The notes under the pieces were generated by a model that worked only from the letters and a program-made list of their open reading frames with translations, was not told the origin of the DNA and did no database searches. The translations under genes were made by a program, and so were the position numbers. A stretch of 64,000 nucleotides of DNA from positions 310,001-374,000 of the forward strand of contig NZ_FQZA01000003.1 of the NCBI RefSeq assembly GCF_900141995.1, given 5' to 3'. The stretch is from Palleronia salina (lineage in GTDB: Bacteria > Pseudomonadota > Alphaproteobacteria > Rhodobacterales > Rhodobacteraceae). Below are positions 23,860 to 32,277 of this stretch, piece after piece (the stretch's first letter is position 1; each line of letters starts with the position of its first letter).

Positions 23860-25569
23860 TCAGGCGGCGATCAGGCCCATGGCTTCCAGCTTCAGCAGGA
23901 CCTGGTGGGCGCAGTTGTCGACATCCACGCTTTCGGTATCCAGCCGCAGCTCGGGGTTCTTCGGCTCGTCATACGGGTCCGAGATGCCGGTGAACTCCTT
24001 GATCTTGCCTTCGCGCGCCAGCTTGTAGAGCCCCTTGCGGTCGCGGCGCTCGCATTCCTCCAGCGACGTGGCGACGTGGACTTCCACGAAGGCGCCGAAG
24101 GCCTCGATGTCCTCGCGCACCGCCCGGCGGGTGGCCGAATAGGGCGCGATGGGCGCGCAGATGGCGATACCGCCGTTCTTGGTGATCTCGGACGCGACAT
24201 AGCCGATGCGGCGGATGTTCAGGTCGCGGTGTTCCTTCGAGAAGCCCAGCTCGGAGCTGAGGTTCTTGCGCACGATGTCGCCGTCCAGCAGCGTCACCGG
24301 GCGGCCGCCCATCTCCATCAGCTTGACCATCAGCGCGTTCGCGATGGTAGATTTGCCGCTGCCCGAGAAACCGGTGAAGAAGACGGTGAAGCCCTGCTGC
24401 GAACGGGGCGGCGACGTGCGGCGCAGTTCCTTCACCACCTCGGGGAAGCTGAACCACTCGGGGATTTCCAGGCCTTCGCGCAGGCGGCGGCGCAGCTCGG
24501 TGCCCGAGATGTTCAGGATGGTGACGTTGTCCTTGTCCGCGATCTCGTCCGCGGGCTCGTACTGGGCGCGTTCCTGCACGTAGACCATGTGTTTGAAGTC
24601 GACCATCTCGATGCCCATTTCGTCCTGATGCTCGCGGAACAGGTCCTGGGCGTCGTAGGGGCCGTAGAAGTCGTCACCGGCCGAGTTCTTGCCGGGGCCC
24701 GCGTGGTCGCGGCCGACGATGAAGTGGGTGCAGCCATAGTTCTTGCGGATCAGCCCGTGCCAGACAGCCTCGCGCGGGCCGGCCATCCGCATGGCCAGCG
24801 GCAGCAGCGACATGGTGGTGGTGGCGGCCGGGTACTTGTCCAGCACCGCCTCGTAGCAGCGCACGCGGGTGAAGTGATCGACGTCGCCGGGCTTGGTCAT
24901 GCCCACGACGGGGTGGATCAGCAGGTTGGCCTGCGCCTCGCGCGCGGCGCGGAAGGTCAGCTCCTGGTGGGCGCGGTGCAGCGGGTTGCGCGTCTGGAAC
25001 GCCACCACGCGGCGCCAGCCCATCTTGCGGAAATAGGCGCGCAGCTCGTTCGGGGTGTCGCGGCGGGCCTTGAAGTCGTAATGCACGGGCTGCTGGATGC
25101 CGGTGACGGGGCCGCCCAGGTACACGGCGCCGGCCTTGTTGTGCAGGTAATTCACGGCCGGGTGCGCGTCGTCATCGGCGCCGAATACCTTCTCGGCCTC
25201 GTGCGCCTTGTTGGGCACCCACTTGTCGGTGACGGTCATGGTGGCGAGGATCACGCCTTCCTGGTCGCGCAGGGCGATGTCCTGGCCCAGCTCGATGCCG
25301 TCGGCGAATTTCTCGGACACGTCCAGCGTGATGGGCATGGGCCAGAGGGTTCCGTCGGCCAGCCGCATCGTGTCGACCACGCTGTTGTAATCCTCTTCGC
25401 CCAGGAAGCCCTTCAGCGGCGCGAAGCCGCCATTCATCAGGAGTTCCAGGTCGCAGATCTGGCGCGGGGTCAGATCGTGGCTGGTCAGCTCGCCCGCCTC
25501 GGTCTTCAGCTTCTGGGCGCTGTCATACGACACGAACAGTTCGGGGATGGGGGACAAATTGCTTTGCAT
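23860..25569 (-). CDS. Bifunctional sulfate adenylyltransferase/APS kinase
   Basis: 569 aa from ATG 25569 (AGGA 10 bases upstream, starting MQSNLSPIPELFVSYDSAQ). The sulfurylase half (residues 1-390) has the ATP-binding QTRNPLHRAHQELT (about residue 190), GRDHAGPGKN and the family's ISGTELRRRLREG. The APS kinase half (from about 395) has the P-loop FTGFSGSGKST, LLDGDIVRKNLSSELGFS and the FVEVHVATSLEECERRDRKGLY segment. It makes APS, then PAPS, from sulfate. The reading frame stays open for 122 further codons upstream and encodes a MarR_EPS-like module (25570-25935), so a 691-aa three-domain protein is also possible. Confidence 0.93.
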   Translation of the reverse strand: MQSNLSPIPELFVSYDSAQKLKTEAGELTSHDLTPRQICDLELLMNGGFAPLKGFLGEEDYNSVVDTMRLADGTLWPMPITLDVSEKFADGIELGQDIALRDQEGVILATMTVTDKWVPNKAHEAEKVFGADDDAHPAVNYLHNKAGAVYLGGPVTGIQQPVHYDFKARRDTPNELRAYFRKMGWRRVVAFQTRNPLHRAHQELTFRAAREAQANLLIHPVVGMTKPGDVDHFTRVRCYEAVLDKYPAATTTMSLLPLAMRMAGPREAVWHGLIRKNYGCTHFIVGRDHAGPGKNSAGDDFYGPYDAQDLFREHQDEMGIEMVDFKHMVYVQERAQYEPADEIADKDNVTILNISGTELRRRLREGLEIPEWFSFPEVVKELRRTSPPRSQQGFTVFFTGFSGSGKSTIANALMVKLMEMGGRPVTLLDGDIVRKNLSSELGFSKEHRDLNIRRIGYVASEITKNGGIAICAPIAPYSATRRAVREDIEAFGAFVEVHVATSLEECERRDRKGLYKLAREGKIKEFTGISDPYDEPKNPELRLDTESVDVDNCAHQVLLKLEAMGLIAA

Positions 25570-25935
25570 GGGAGAAATCCTGTTGAGGTTCGGGACTAGC
25601 TTGCTGGACGCGCCCGTGAGCTCGGCGTGGAGCGCGTCGTATTCTGCGAATTTGCGGGCGAGGAAGAGATCGGTGAGCCGGGACTTTTCCGCCGCCCCTT
25701 TCGCGGTAAGGCCATAGGCGACCCGCTGGCGCCGGTCGGCGCTGTCGCGCTGGTCGAGGCGGATGAAGCCCCGCGCGATGGCGTCCTTGATCTGGGCGTT
25801 GAGTCGGCCAAGACTGACCCCGAGCGCCGCCGCGGTGGCCCGCTGGGACGCGGCAGGGGCAAGGTCCAGCTGCCGGAGCAGTTGGAACAGCGCCGCATCG
25901 GCGTCGGTCATCAGGGGCTTAGTTGCGGTGGGCAC
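25570..25935 (-). CDS. MarR_EPS-like winged-helix module, continuous in frame with Sat/APS kinase
   Basis: 122 codons from a GTG at 25935 (alternative ATG at the MTDADAALF position, 25911) with no stop before the Sat start at 25569. Residues about 9-108 match the MarR-family EPS-associated regulator pattern: ALFQLLRQLDLAPAASQRATAA, helix-turn-helix ALGVSLGRLNAQIKDAIARGFI, YGLTAKGAAEKSRLT and FLARKFAEYDALHAEL. Such regulators are normally separate proteins of about 105 residues. Here only 14 linker residues separate it from Sat. Either a true HTH-Sat-kinase fusion is made, or both a fusion and a shorter Sat from the internal start. Palindromes lie just upstream. Confidence 0.6.
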
Positions 25936-25951
25936 GGGCGACTCGGAAGTT

Positions 25952-25990
25952 CGTTCACGATTGAACGCATACGCAGGAATGTACGTTCAA
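25952..25990. promoter_or_regulatory. CGTTCA/TGAACG palindromes upstream of the HTH-Sat gene
   Basis: CGTTCA-N4-TGAACG (25952-25967) and a further CGTTCAA at 25984-25990, which pairs with TTGAACG at 25961-25967 across 16 bases. Three copies of one half-site within 40 bases, 17 bp before the GTG start, look like an operator, perhaps for the MarR-like module itself (inference). Confidence 0.5.
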
Positions 25991-26080
25991 TAAAGAACAA
26001 ACTTCAGTCGGGCCGAAATCACCGGAGTCCTGCCGCGCGCAGGGAACCGGTGCCGCGCCGCGTGCCCGATTGTTTCCCGC

Positions 26081-27580
26081 TCAGCCCTCGGCGGCGCGAT
26101 TCCGCAAGGCCGCCTTCTGCACCTTGCCCATGGTGTTGCGCGGCAGGGCGTCGATGACGGCGTAGCGCGCGGGGTGCTTGTAGCGGGCCAGCCTGTCGCG
26201 CACCGTCGCCTCGATCGCCGCGATGTCCGGCCCGTCGCCCTCGGGCACCAGGAAGGCCACCGGCGTTTCGCCGAAATCGGGATGCGGTGCGCCGACCACG
26301 GCGGATTCAAGCACGCCGGGTTGGCGGTCGAGCAGGTCCTCGAGCTCTTTCGGATAGACGTTATAGCCGCCCGAGATGATGAGATCCTTCGCGCGGCCGA
26401 CGATGGTGACGTAGCCGTCGGCATCTTGCGTCGCCAGGTCGCCGGTGATGAAGAAGCCGTCCTCCCGCAGCTCTCCGGCGGTCTTCTCGGGCATCTGCCA
26501 GTAGCCCTTGAAGACGTTCGGGCCGCGCACCTCGATGACGCCGGTTTCGCCCACAGGCACGACGTCACCCGTCTCGGGATCGCAGATCTTCAGCTCGACC
26601 CCCGGCAGCGGCAGGCCCACGGTGCCGGCCCGACGGTCCCCCTCGTAGGGGTTCGAGGTGTTCATGTTCGTCTCGGTCATGCCGTAGCGTTCGAGGATGC
26701 GGTGTCCGGTCCGGTCCTCGAACCGGCGGTGGGTCTCGGCCAGCAGCGGCGCCGAGCCCGAGATGAAGACCCGCATTTTCGCCGTCAGCTCGCCGTCGAA
26801 GCGGTCGTCGTCCAGCAGGCGGGTGTAAAAGGTCGGAACGCCCATCAGCGCCGTGGCCCGCGGCATATGGGCGATCATCGCATCGATATCGAAGCCGGGC
26901 AGGAAGATCATCGAACCGCCCGCCAGGAGCGTGACGTTGGTGCCGACGAACAGCCCGTGGGTGTGGAAGATCGGCAGCGCGTGCAGCAGCGTGTCCCCCT
27001 GAGAGAAGCGCCAGTGATCGACCAGCGTGCGCGCGTTCGAAAGCAGGTTGTCGTGGCTGAGCATCGCGCCCTTGGACCGGCCCGTGGTGCCCGAGGTGTA
27101 GAGAAACGCGGCCAGGTCGTCCGGGCCGCGCGTCACGGTCGCGAAACTGTCGGGCGCGGCGTCTGCGCGGCCCTGCAGCGTCCCGCCCGTGGCCCCGAGC
27201 GTCAGCAGGCGCACGCCGGCGCCTTTGGCCATGGGCGCGAGCGCGTCCGCGCTATCGGGGGCGCAGACGAAGACGCGGGCGCCGCTGTCTTCGACGAAAT
27301 AGGCAAGTTCGTCGGCGGTGTAGCCGGTGTTGAGCGGCAGGAAGATCAGGCCCGCCTGCGTGCAGCCCGCCATCAGCGCCAGCGTGTCCGGCAGCTTGGG
27401 CAGTTGCAGCGCCACCCGATCGCCCGGCGCAAGGCCGAGGTCGGTCAGGGCGTGGGCGAATTGGGCCGCGCGGCCGACGAAGGCGGCGTAGCTGATCGTT
27501 CCGCCATCGGGCAGATGCAGAAAGGGGGCCGCGTTGTCCGCGTGCCCCCCGTAAAGCGCGTCGTAGAGCGTATTGGCCAT
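26081..27580 (-). CDS. matB: Malonyl-CoA synthetase (acyl-CoA synthetase family)
   Basis: 499-aa adenylate-forming enzyme that activates malonate to malonyl-CoA. The ANL core motifs are in order: A3 P-loop FLYTSGTTGRSKGAMLSH (about residue 157), A5 ERYGMTETNMNTSNPYEGDRR (the TETxMNTSNP form with a conserved Arg pair is typical of MatB), A7 FFITGDLATQDADGYV, A8 GRAKDLIISGGYNVYPKELE and the C-terminal catalytic Lys in RNTMGKVQK (A10). It is separated from trxB by only 7 bp on the same strand and is probably co-transcribed with it. Methylmalonate may also be a substrate. Confidence 0.88.
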   Translation of the reverse strand: MANTLYDALYGGHADNAAPFLHLPDGGTISYAAFVGRAAQFAHALTDLGLAPGDRVALQLPKLPDTLALMAGCTQAGLIFLPLNTGYTADELAYFVEDSGARVFVCAPDSADALAPMAKGAGVRLLTLGATGGTLQGRADAAPDSFATVTRGPDDLAAFLYTSGTTGRSKGAMLSHDNLLSNARTLVDHWRFSQGDTLLHALPIFHTHGLFVGTNVTLLAGGSMIFLPGFDIDAMIAHMPRATALMGVPTFYTRLLDDDRFDGELTAKMRVFISGSAPLLAETHRRFEDRTGHRILERYGMTETNMNTSNPYEGDRRAGTVGLPLPGVELKICDPETGDVVPVGETGVIEVRGPNVFKGYWQMPEKTAGELREDGFFITGDLATQDADGYVTIVGRAKDLIISGGYNVYPKELEDLLDRQPGVLESAVVGAPHPDFGETPVAFLVPEGDGPDIAAIEATVRDRLARYKHPARYAVIDALPRNTMGKVQKAALRNRAAEG

Positions 27581-27587
27581 GGCCGGA

Positions 27588-28589
27588 TTACTGCGCCGGG
27601 ACTTCCGCGCCGTAGCCGAGCGGATTGGTCTCGACCTTGCCGCTGTCCTCGCCCTGCGCTGCCAGGAAGCGCTCGGCCTCGAGCGCGGCCATGCAGCCCA
27701 TGCCGGCGCTGGTCACCGCCTGGCGGTAGACGTGGTCGGTCAGGTCGCCCGCGGCGAAGACGCCGGGAATCGACGTCTCGGTGCTGTCGGGCTTGGTGAC
27801 GACGTATCCGCCGTGATGGGTGTCGAGCTGGTCGGCCACCAGCTCGGACGCGGGCGCGTGGCCGATGGCGATGAACACGCCCGTCACCGGCACCTTGGTG
27901 ATCTCGCCCGTTTCCACATGCTTGGCCGCGACGCCCTCGACGCCCTTGGGGCTGTCGGCGCCGTAGACATGGTCCAGCTGATGGTCCCACAGAACCTCGA
28001 CCTTGGGGTGGTTCAGCAGGCGGTGCTGGAGGATCTTCTCGGCCCGCAGGGTGTCGCGGCGATGGATCAGGGTCACCTTGCTGGCGAAGTTGGTGAGGAA
28101 CAGGGCCTCCTCCACCGCGGTGTTGCCGCCGCCGACAACGGCGACCTCCTGCCCGCGATAGAAGAAGCCGTCGCAGGTGGCGCAGGCCGACACGCCGAAG
28201 CCCTTGAACTCGTCCTCGGACGGCAGGCCCAGCCACTTGGCCTGGGCGCCGGTGGCGAGGATCAGCGCGTCGGCGGTGTAGACGTCACCGCTGTCGCAGG
28301 TGGCGGTGAACGGGCGCTTGGACAGGTCGACCGAGGTGACGTAGTCCGACACGATCTCGGCGCCGGTGTCGCGGGCGTGGGCTTCCATCCGCACCATCAG
28401 GTCGGGCCCCATGATCGACGACTCGCCCGGCCAGTTCTCGACATCGGTGGTGATGGTCAGCTGGCCGCCCGGTTGCAGGCCCTGGATCAGCACCGGGGCG
28501 AGCATCGCGCGTGCGGCATAGACGGCGGCGGTGTAGCCCGCGGGCCCCGAGCCGATGATCAGAACTTTTACGTGGCGGGTGTCGGCCAT
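27588..28589 (-). CDS. trxB: Thioredoxin-disulfide reductase
   Basis: 333-aa FAD/NADPH enzyme that reduces thioredoxin. The N-terminal FAD motif is [15 protein letters not shown] (residues 13-27), the redox-active site is CATCDG (about residue 144), the NADPH motif is [15 protein letters not shown] (about residue 159), and the C-terminal FAD motif is [31 protein letters not shown]. The family length is about 320. It is divergent from an Lrp-type regulator, an arrangement that recurs in Rhodobacterales, with direct repeats in the shared 179-bp region. Confidence 0.96.
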   Translation of the reverse strand: MADTRHVKVLIIGSGPAGYTAAVYAARAMLAPVLIQGLQPGGQLTITTDVENWPGESSIMGPDLMVRMEAHARDTGAEIVSDYVTSVDLSKRPFTATCDSGDVYTADALILATGAQAKWLGLPSEDEFKGFGVSACATCDGFFYRGQEVAVVGGGNTAVEEALFLTNFASKVTLIHRRDTLRAEKILQHRLLNHPKVEVLWDHQLDHVYGADSPKGVEGVAAKHVETGEITKVPVTGVFIAIGHAPASELVADQLDTHHGGYVVTKPDSTETSIPGVFAAGDLTDHVYRQAVTSAGMGCMAALEAERFLAAQGEDSGKVETNPLGYGAEVPAQ

Positions 28590-28687
28590 CGGAACGCTCC
28601 TGCGGATCTGTGGTTTACAGGGATATAGGCGCAGACCGGTCGGGCCGAAACCCCCGGCGTCGTTCGGCAGGTGACGCGAATGTGCCG

Positions 28688-28721
28688 AATAATGTTGCGC
28701 GCTCTTGAAATAATATTGCGC
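28688..28721. promoter_or_regulatory. Direct repeats in the trxB-lrp divergent region
   Basis: AATAATGTTGCGC (28688-28700) and AATAATATTGCGC (28709-28721), 12 of 13 identical, with a 21-bp period (two helical turns). The AT-rich repeats in GC-rich DNA, on one face of the helix, suit binding by the adjacent Lrp-family octamer. Binding is inferred. Confidence 0.5.
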
Positions 28722-28768
28722 CGAGCGTAAGGCAAACGTAAGTCTCAGAAAATAGCGGCGAGGATGAC

Positions 28769-29269
28769 ATGGCCGGGCACAAGCTTGACGCGATCGACCG
28801 ACTGATCCTTGCGGAATTGCAGGCCGACGGGCGCATGACCAATGTCGAACTGGCCAAGCGCGTGGGCATTTCCGCGCCGCCCTGCCTGCGCCGGGTGCGC
28901 ACGTTGGAAGAGCAGGGCTTCATCAAGGGCTACCACGCGAAGGTCGATTCGCGGGGCCTGGGGTTCGAGGTGCAGGTCTTCGCCATGGTGGGTCTGCAAA
29001 GCCAGGCCGAGGCCGACCTGTCGGCTTTCGAGGCGCGCTGCCGCGATTGGCCGCTGGTTCGCGAATGCCACATGCTGAACGGCGAGGTCGATTTCATCCT
29101 GAAATGCGTGGCGCCCGATCTGTCGACTTTCCAGGCGTTCCTGACGTCGCAACTGACCAGCGCGCCGAACGTGGGCAGCGTGAAGACATCGCTGGTCATC
29201 CGGGTGGCCAAGGACGCGCCGGGCGTGCCCTTCGACGTGCTGGAAGATCGGTTGGCGCGCACCGCCTGA
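28769..29269 (+). CDS. Lrp/AsnC family transcriptional regulator
   Basis: 166-aa regulator. The N-terminal HTH reads [47 protein letters not shown], and the C-terminal RAM effector-binding domain reads [26 protein letters not shown], then [12 protein letters not shown] and SVKTSLVIR. It is probably an amino-acid-responsive global or local regulator that controls itself and possibly the divergent trxB. GGCGAGGA lies before the ATG. Confidence 0.93.
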   Translation: MAGHKLDAIDRLILAELQADGRMTNVELAKRVGISAPPCLRRVRTLEEQGFIKGYHAKVDSRGLGFEVQVFAMVGLQSQAEADLSAFEARCRDWPLVRECHMLNGEVDFILKCVAPDLSTFQAFLTSQLTSAPNVGSVKTSLVIRVAKDAPGVPFDVLEDRLARTA

Positions 29270-29284
29270 GGCGGGCCGTTCCCC

Positions 29285-29316
29285 CAAAGACAAAGGGCCG
29301 ACGCGTGGCCGGCCCT
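29285..29316 (-). terminator. Intrinsic terminator after the Hint-domain gene
   Basis: AGGGCCG (29294-29300) pairs with CGGCCCT (29310-29316). In the minus direction the stem is followed by TTTGTCTTT (29285-29293). It lies 30 bp after the Hint gene stop in the convergent gap with lrp. Confidence 0.6.
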
Positions 29317-29345
29317 CGATCCCTAAACGAGTAGATTTCAGGGCG

Positions 29346-30113
29346 TCAGGCGGCCACCAGGTCGGCCACCTGGTGTTCGGCGAGCCGTGTCATGGCGAGC
29401 TTGCCGAAATCGCGGGCCGAGTTCAGGTGCGGGAACATCGACATGTAGAAGCGCTGCATCTCGTGGCCCATGGCGGGGTCTAGCGTGCCGGGATGCACGC
29501 TTTCCAGCTCGATCCCGTTGACCTTGAAGGTCACGTGCCGCGCGAAGCCAAGGTGATAGCACTGCACCGCGGACAGGGGCGTGATCTGGATGACGCTTTG
29601 CCCGTCGACCAGCCCCCCGATGGGGACCAAAGCCTCGTCCGCGCCGATCAGCGATTGCAGCACCGAGCGGCGGGTGACGATCCGGGCGGCCGTGCCCAGG
29701 ATCAGGTCGGGCGTCGGGCGACCCACCCCCAGCGCATCCACCGGCAGACGGTAGAGCGGTTTGCCCCGCGCGCCGGGAAGGACGGTGTGACTGCCCACCC
29801 AGGCCAGTTGCATGACGCCTTTCTCGGTCACGATCTCGAGCCCGGGATAGGCATCCTCGACCGCGATGGGCCCGTTCGGCGTGTTCAGCAGCGCGCCGCG
29901 CACCAGCGCGGTGAAGGCCTGCGTGAACAAGGGCACCTGCGGCCCCATGCGCACGAAATCCTGGACCTGTCCCGCGCTGTCGAGCCACGCCACCTGGTAG
30001 CGCTGGGTCAGCGGCGGCATGATCTGTTCGGGCGCGGTCTGGCGCCGTACCGTCCACGGCTTGTTCGAGGGCGGAAAAGCGTGCGGCGGCGTATTGGTGT
30101 CGAGGCTGGCCAT
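29346..30113 (-). CDS. Hint-domain (Hedgehog/intein fold) protein
   Basis: 255-aa protein. The central region follows the bacterial Hint domain of Rhodobacterales: FTALVRGALLNTPNGPIAVEDAYPG, IVTEKGVMQLAWVGSHTV, LYRLPVDALGVGRPTPDLILG and the HP-like substitute region PIGGLVDGQSVIQITPLSAVQCYHL. In proteins that self-splice or cleave, a Cys or Ser nucleophile starts the domain; here the equivalent position (QAFTALVRG) has Ala. Autoprocessing is therefore unlikely. No signal peptide or RTX repeats are seen. Function unknown. It is followed by a terminator. Confidence 0.72.
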   Translation of the reverse strand: MASLDTNTPPHAFPPSNKPWTVRRQTAPEQIMPPLTQRYQVAWLDSAGQVQDFVRMGPQVPLFTQAFTALVRGALLNTPNGPIAVEDAYPGLEIVTEKGVMQLAWVGSHTVLPGARGKPLYRLPVDALGVGRPTPDLILGTAARIVTRRSVLQSLIGADEALVPIGGLVDGQSVIQITPLSAVQCYHLGFARHVTFKVNGIELESVHPGTLDPAMGHEMQRFYMSMFPHLNSARDFGKLAMTRLAEHQVADLVAA

Positions 30114-30201
30114 GAACCCTCCTGGCTGTTGTCGGACGCCGCGACAGGCGCGGGCAACGGTCGGGATGAAAACGCCGCCCGGCGGGGCGGCGCGTCGGGC
30201 C

Positions 30202-30327
30202 TCAGGCGCTGGCGCGCAGGGCGGGGACCACCTTGCGGTCGCTCCGGGCGCCGCGCGCGAACGCGGGCGTGGGCTGAGGCTTCTTGGATTCGGCGATGGC
30301 GGCGGCGAGCCAGCGGCGCTTGGTCAT
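30202..30327 (-). CDS. Conserved small basic protein, 41 aa (MTKRRW type)
   Basis: Encodes MTKRRWLAAAIAESKKPQPT followed by a basic tail with AFARGAR and ending RASA. AAAGGA lies 9 bases before the ATG at 30327. Small proteins opening MTKRRW-x-AAIAE recur in Rhodobacterales with no known function; the N-terminal amphipathic helix and high Arg/Lys content suggest nucleic-acid or membrane binding. The gene is shorter than most automatic cut-offs. Evidence is the ribosome site and family resemblance. Confidence 0.6.
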   Translation of the reverse strand: MTKRRWLAAAIAESKKPQPTPAFARGARSDRKVVPALRASA

Positions 30328-30452
30328 CTGGGGCATCCTTTCAAGTGGCTCATCGAGCCGGTTTGCCTTGAAAAGATGCGGGTCAATTGGGGCGGTTTCT
30401 GGACGTCTGGGCGACCATTCGGCGGTGAGACCGTGCCGTCCCGTGCGCCGTG

Positions 30453-31211
30453 TCAGGCCCGGATCGCCGCGATCAGGCGGCCGTAATCGGCCTCCTGCCG
30501 GTGCGTGGAGCGGCGATACGAGAAGAAGCGCAGCGGGTCTGCATAGGTGCAATGGCGCACCCATTCGGCCTGGCCCACCCCTGCGCGGCGCAGCCGCCAG
30601 AGCCCGTATCCCGGCAGGTCGAACTGCATCCTGTCGCCCGCGCCCGCGGCGAAGAAGCGCTGCGTCTCGGGGGCGTCGGCGGTGATGTCGTCGAACATCT
30701 CGGGGCCGACCTCGTAGGATGCCTGGCTGATGCTGGGGCCTATGACGGCGGCGACCCGTTCGCGCCGGGCGCCGGCCGTCTCCATGGCGTCGAGCGTCGC
30801 CTCGATCACGCCGGACAGCGCGCCGCGCCAGCCGGCATGGGCCGCGCCGACGACCCCGGCCTCGGGGTCGCCCAGAAGGATCGGCATGCAATCGGCGGTC
30901 AGCACGCTGATGGCCCGATCGGGACGGGTGCTGACGATGCCGTCGGCCTCGGGCGGGGCTGTCGGGTCGACCTCGTCCACATGCACGACGCGCGGCGAAT
31001 GGACCTGGTGCACCCCTGTCAGCGCCGGTGGCGCCACATCCATCGCGTGGGCCACGCGGTCGCGGTTGATCCGCACGATATCGTGTTGGTCGGACGAGCC
31101 GTACCCGCAGTTCAGCCCGTGGAACACGCCCGACGACGCGCCGCCCGCCCGGGTGAAAAAGCCGTGGCGGAAGGGCTGCAGCAGGTCGGAGGTAAGGATT
31201 TCAAGCGTCAT
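30453..31211 (-). CDS. pgeF: Peptidoglycan editing factor PgeF (laccase-domain)
   Basis: 252 aa from ATG 31211 (MTLEILTSDLL). The multicopper-like DUF152 fold shows HGFFTRAGGASSGVFHGLNCG, the metal-binding HQVHSPRV (His), LTADCMPILLGDP (Cys) and GAAHAGWRGALSGVIEATL (His), then SQASYEVGPE. PgeF removes mis-incorporated L-Ser-containing muropeptide precursors; older annotations call it polyphenol oxidase. It starts 11 nt inside the end of midA, so it is the last gene of the lgt-midA-pgeF operon. Confidence 0.93.
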   Translation of the reverse strand: MTLEILTSDLLQPFRHGFFTRAGGASSGVFHGLNCGYGSSDQHDIVRINRDRVAHAMDVAPPALTGVHQVHSPRVVHVDEVDPTAPPEADGIVSTRPDRAISVLTADCMPILLGDPEAGVVGAAHAGWRGALSGVIEATLDAMETAGARRERVAAVIGPSISQASYEVGPEMFDDITADAPETQRFFAAGAGDRMQFDLPGYGLWRLRRAGVGQAEWVRHCTYADPLRFFSYRRSTHRQEADYGRLIAAIRA

Positions 31212-32277
31212 CTGGCACGAAGGGATCAAGACCGGGAGGCGGACCCGCAGCATCGTGCAAGGCCATCACCTTGAAAAGGGTGCCCATCTCGTCGGGGTGG
31301 GTCAACCGCCTGTGCGCGGCCACGTGGGTGTCGAGCGCCTCGCCGGTGAGACCACGCGCCAGCGATTGCGCCCGGGCGGTGATGCCCAGCCGCTCGAGCC
31401 AGACGCCCTGCGGCACCGCCGCAGTCGCCGCGCAGGGGGCCGCGTCCGCCAGTGCCCCGAAATCCACATGCGCGGTCAGGTCGGCCTGACCGGGGGTGGC
31501 GAGCGGATCGACCTTCTGATGCGCCCGCAGAGCCTGGAACGTGTCCCCCAGTGATCTTTCCGACCCGTAATCGACGATCAACGCCGCGCCGCCGTGGTCT
31601 GCCACGTGGCCACCGATCTCGGCCGCAAGCGCTCGGGCGGGTCCGCAGGTCTCGACCATGTCGCCGTCGGCCGTGTCGTCGAGGCGCGGCGCCAGGTCCG
31701 CCATGGGCGCGGGGTCGCTGAGACCGAAGCCCAACGCGCCGTCGCGCACCGCGACCAGCCGTTCCCGCCACAGGTCGCCGTCGCGCAGGAACTGGCGGAC
31801 GGGCAGGGCGTCGAACAGCTCGTTGGCGACGAGGAAAATCGGCTTGGGCGGAACGTCGGACAGGGTGTCGATCCACTCCATGGCCGAATCCTTCAGCGTT
31901 TCGGCCTGCGCGGCGCGCAGACGGGGGGATCCCTCGATCAGCAAGACCTTCACCCGGTCGCGAAAGCCGGGCACGCCACGCGTGGCGCGCAGGAGGTCCG
32001 CCATCAGCGTGCCGCGCCCGGGTCCAAGCTCGACCAGCACCGCCTCGGGGGCGCCCCGGTCCAGCCAGGCCTGGGCCAGCGCGAGTCCCACCAGCTCGCC
32101 GAACATCTGACTGATCTCGGGCGCGGTCACGAAATCGCCCGTGGCGCCCAGCGGATCGCGGGTGGTGTAGTAGCCGTGCTCGGGGTGCATCAGGCAGGCG
32201 GTCATGTAGTCCGCCACGGTGATCGGCCCGGTGGCGTGGATCTGGCGGACGAGACGCTCGGCCAGCGGTGTCGTCAT
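31201..32277 (-). CDS. MidA-family SAM-dependent protein-arginine methyltransferase
   Basis: 358-aa protein of the MidA/NDUFAF7 family. Begins with RLVRQIHATGPITVADYM and the family's HPEHGYYTTRDPLGATGDFVTAPEISQMFGEL. The SAM site is VLVELGPGRGTLMADLLR (about residue 81). FLVANELFDALPVRQF (about residue 150) and LIVDYGSER are further signatures. In mitochondria the homologue methylates an arginine of complex I; a similar respiratory assembly role is likely. Overlaps lgt by 4 nt and pgeF by 11 nt, a conserved alphaproteobacterial order. Confidence 0.93.
   Translation of the reverse strand: MTTPLAERLVRQIHATGPITVADYMTACLMHPEHGYYTTRDPLGATGDFVTAPEISQMFGELVGLALAQAWLDRGAPEAVLVELGPGRGTLMADLLRATRGVPGFRDRVKVLLIEGSPRLRAAQAETLKDSAMEWIDTLSDVPPKPIFLVANELFDALPVRQFLRDGDLWRERLVAVRDGALGFGLSDPAPMADLAPRLDDTADGDMVETCGPARALAAEIGGHVADHGGAALIVDYGSERSLGDTFQALRAHQKVDPLATPGQADLTAHVDFGALADAAPCAATAAVPQGVWLERLGITARAQSLARGLTGEALDTHVAAHRRLTHPDEMGTLFKVMALHDAAGPPPGLDPFVPDDA

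Noticed and set aside
23905-25599. 564-codon open frame on the plus strand opposite Sat/APS kinase
   Set aside because: Antisense shadow; no domain seen, while the minus strand has full Sat and APS kinase motifs.
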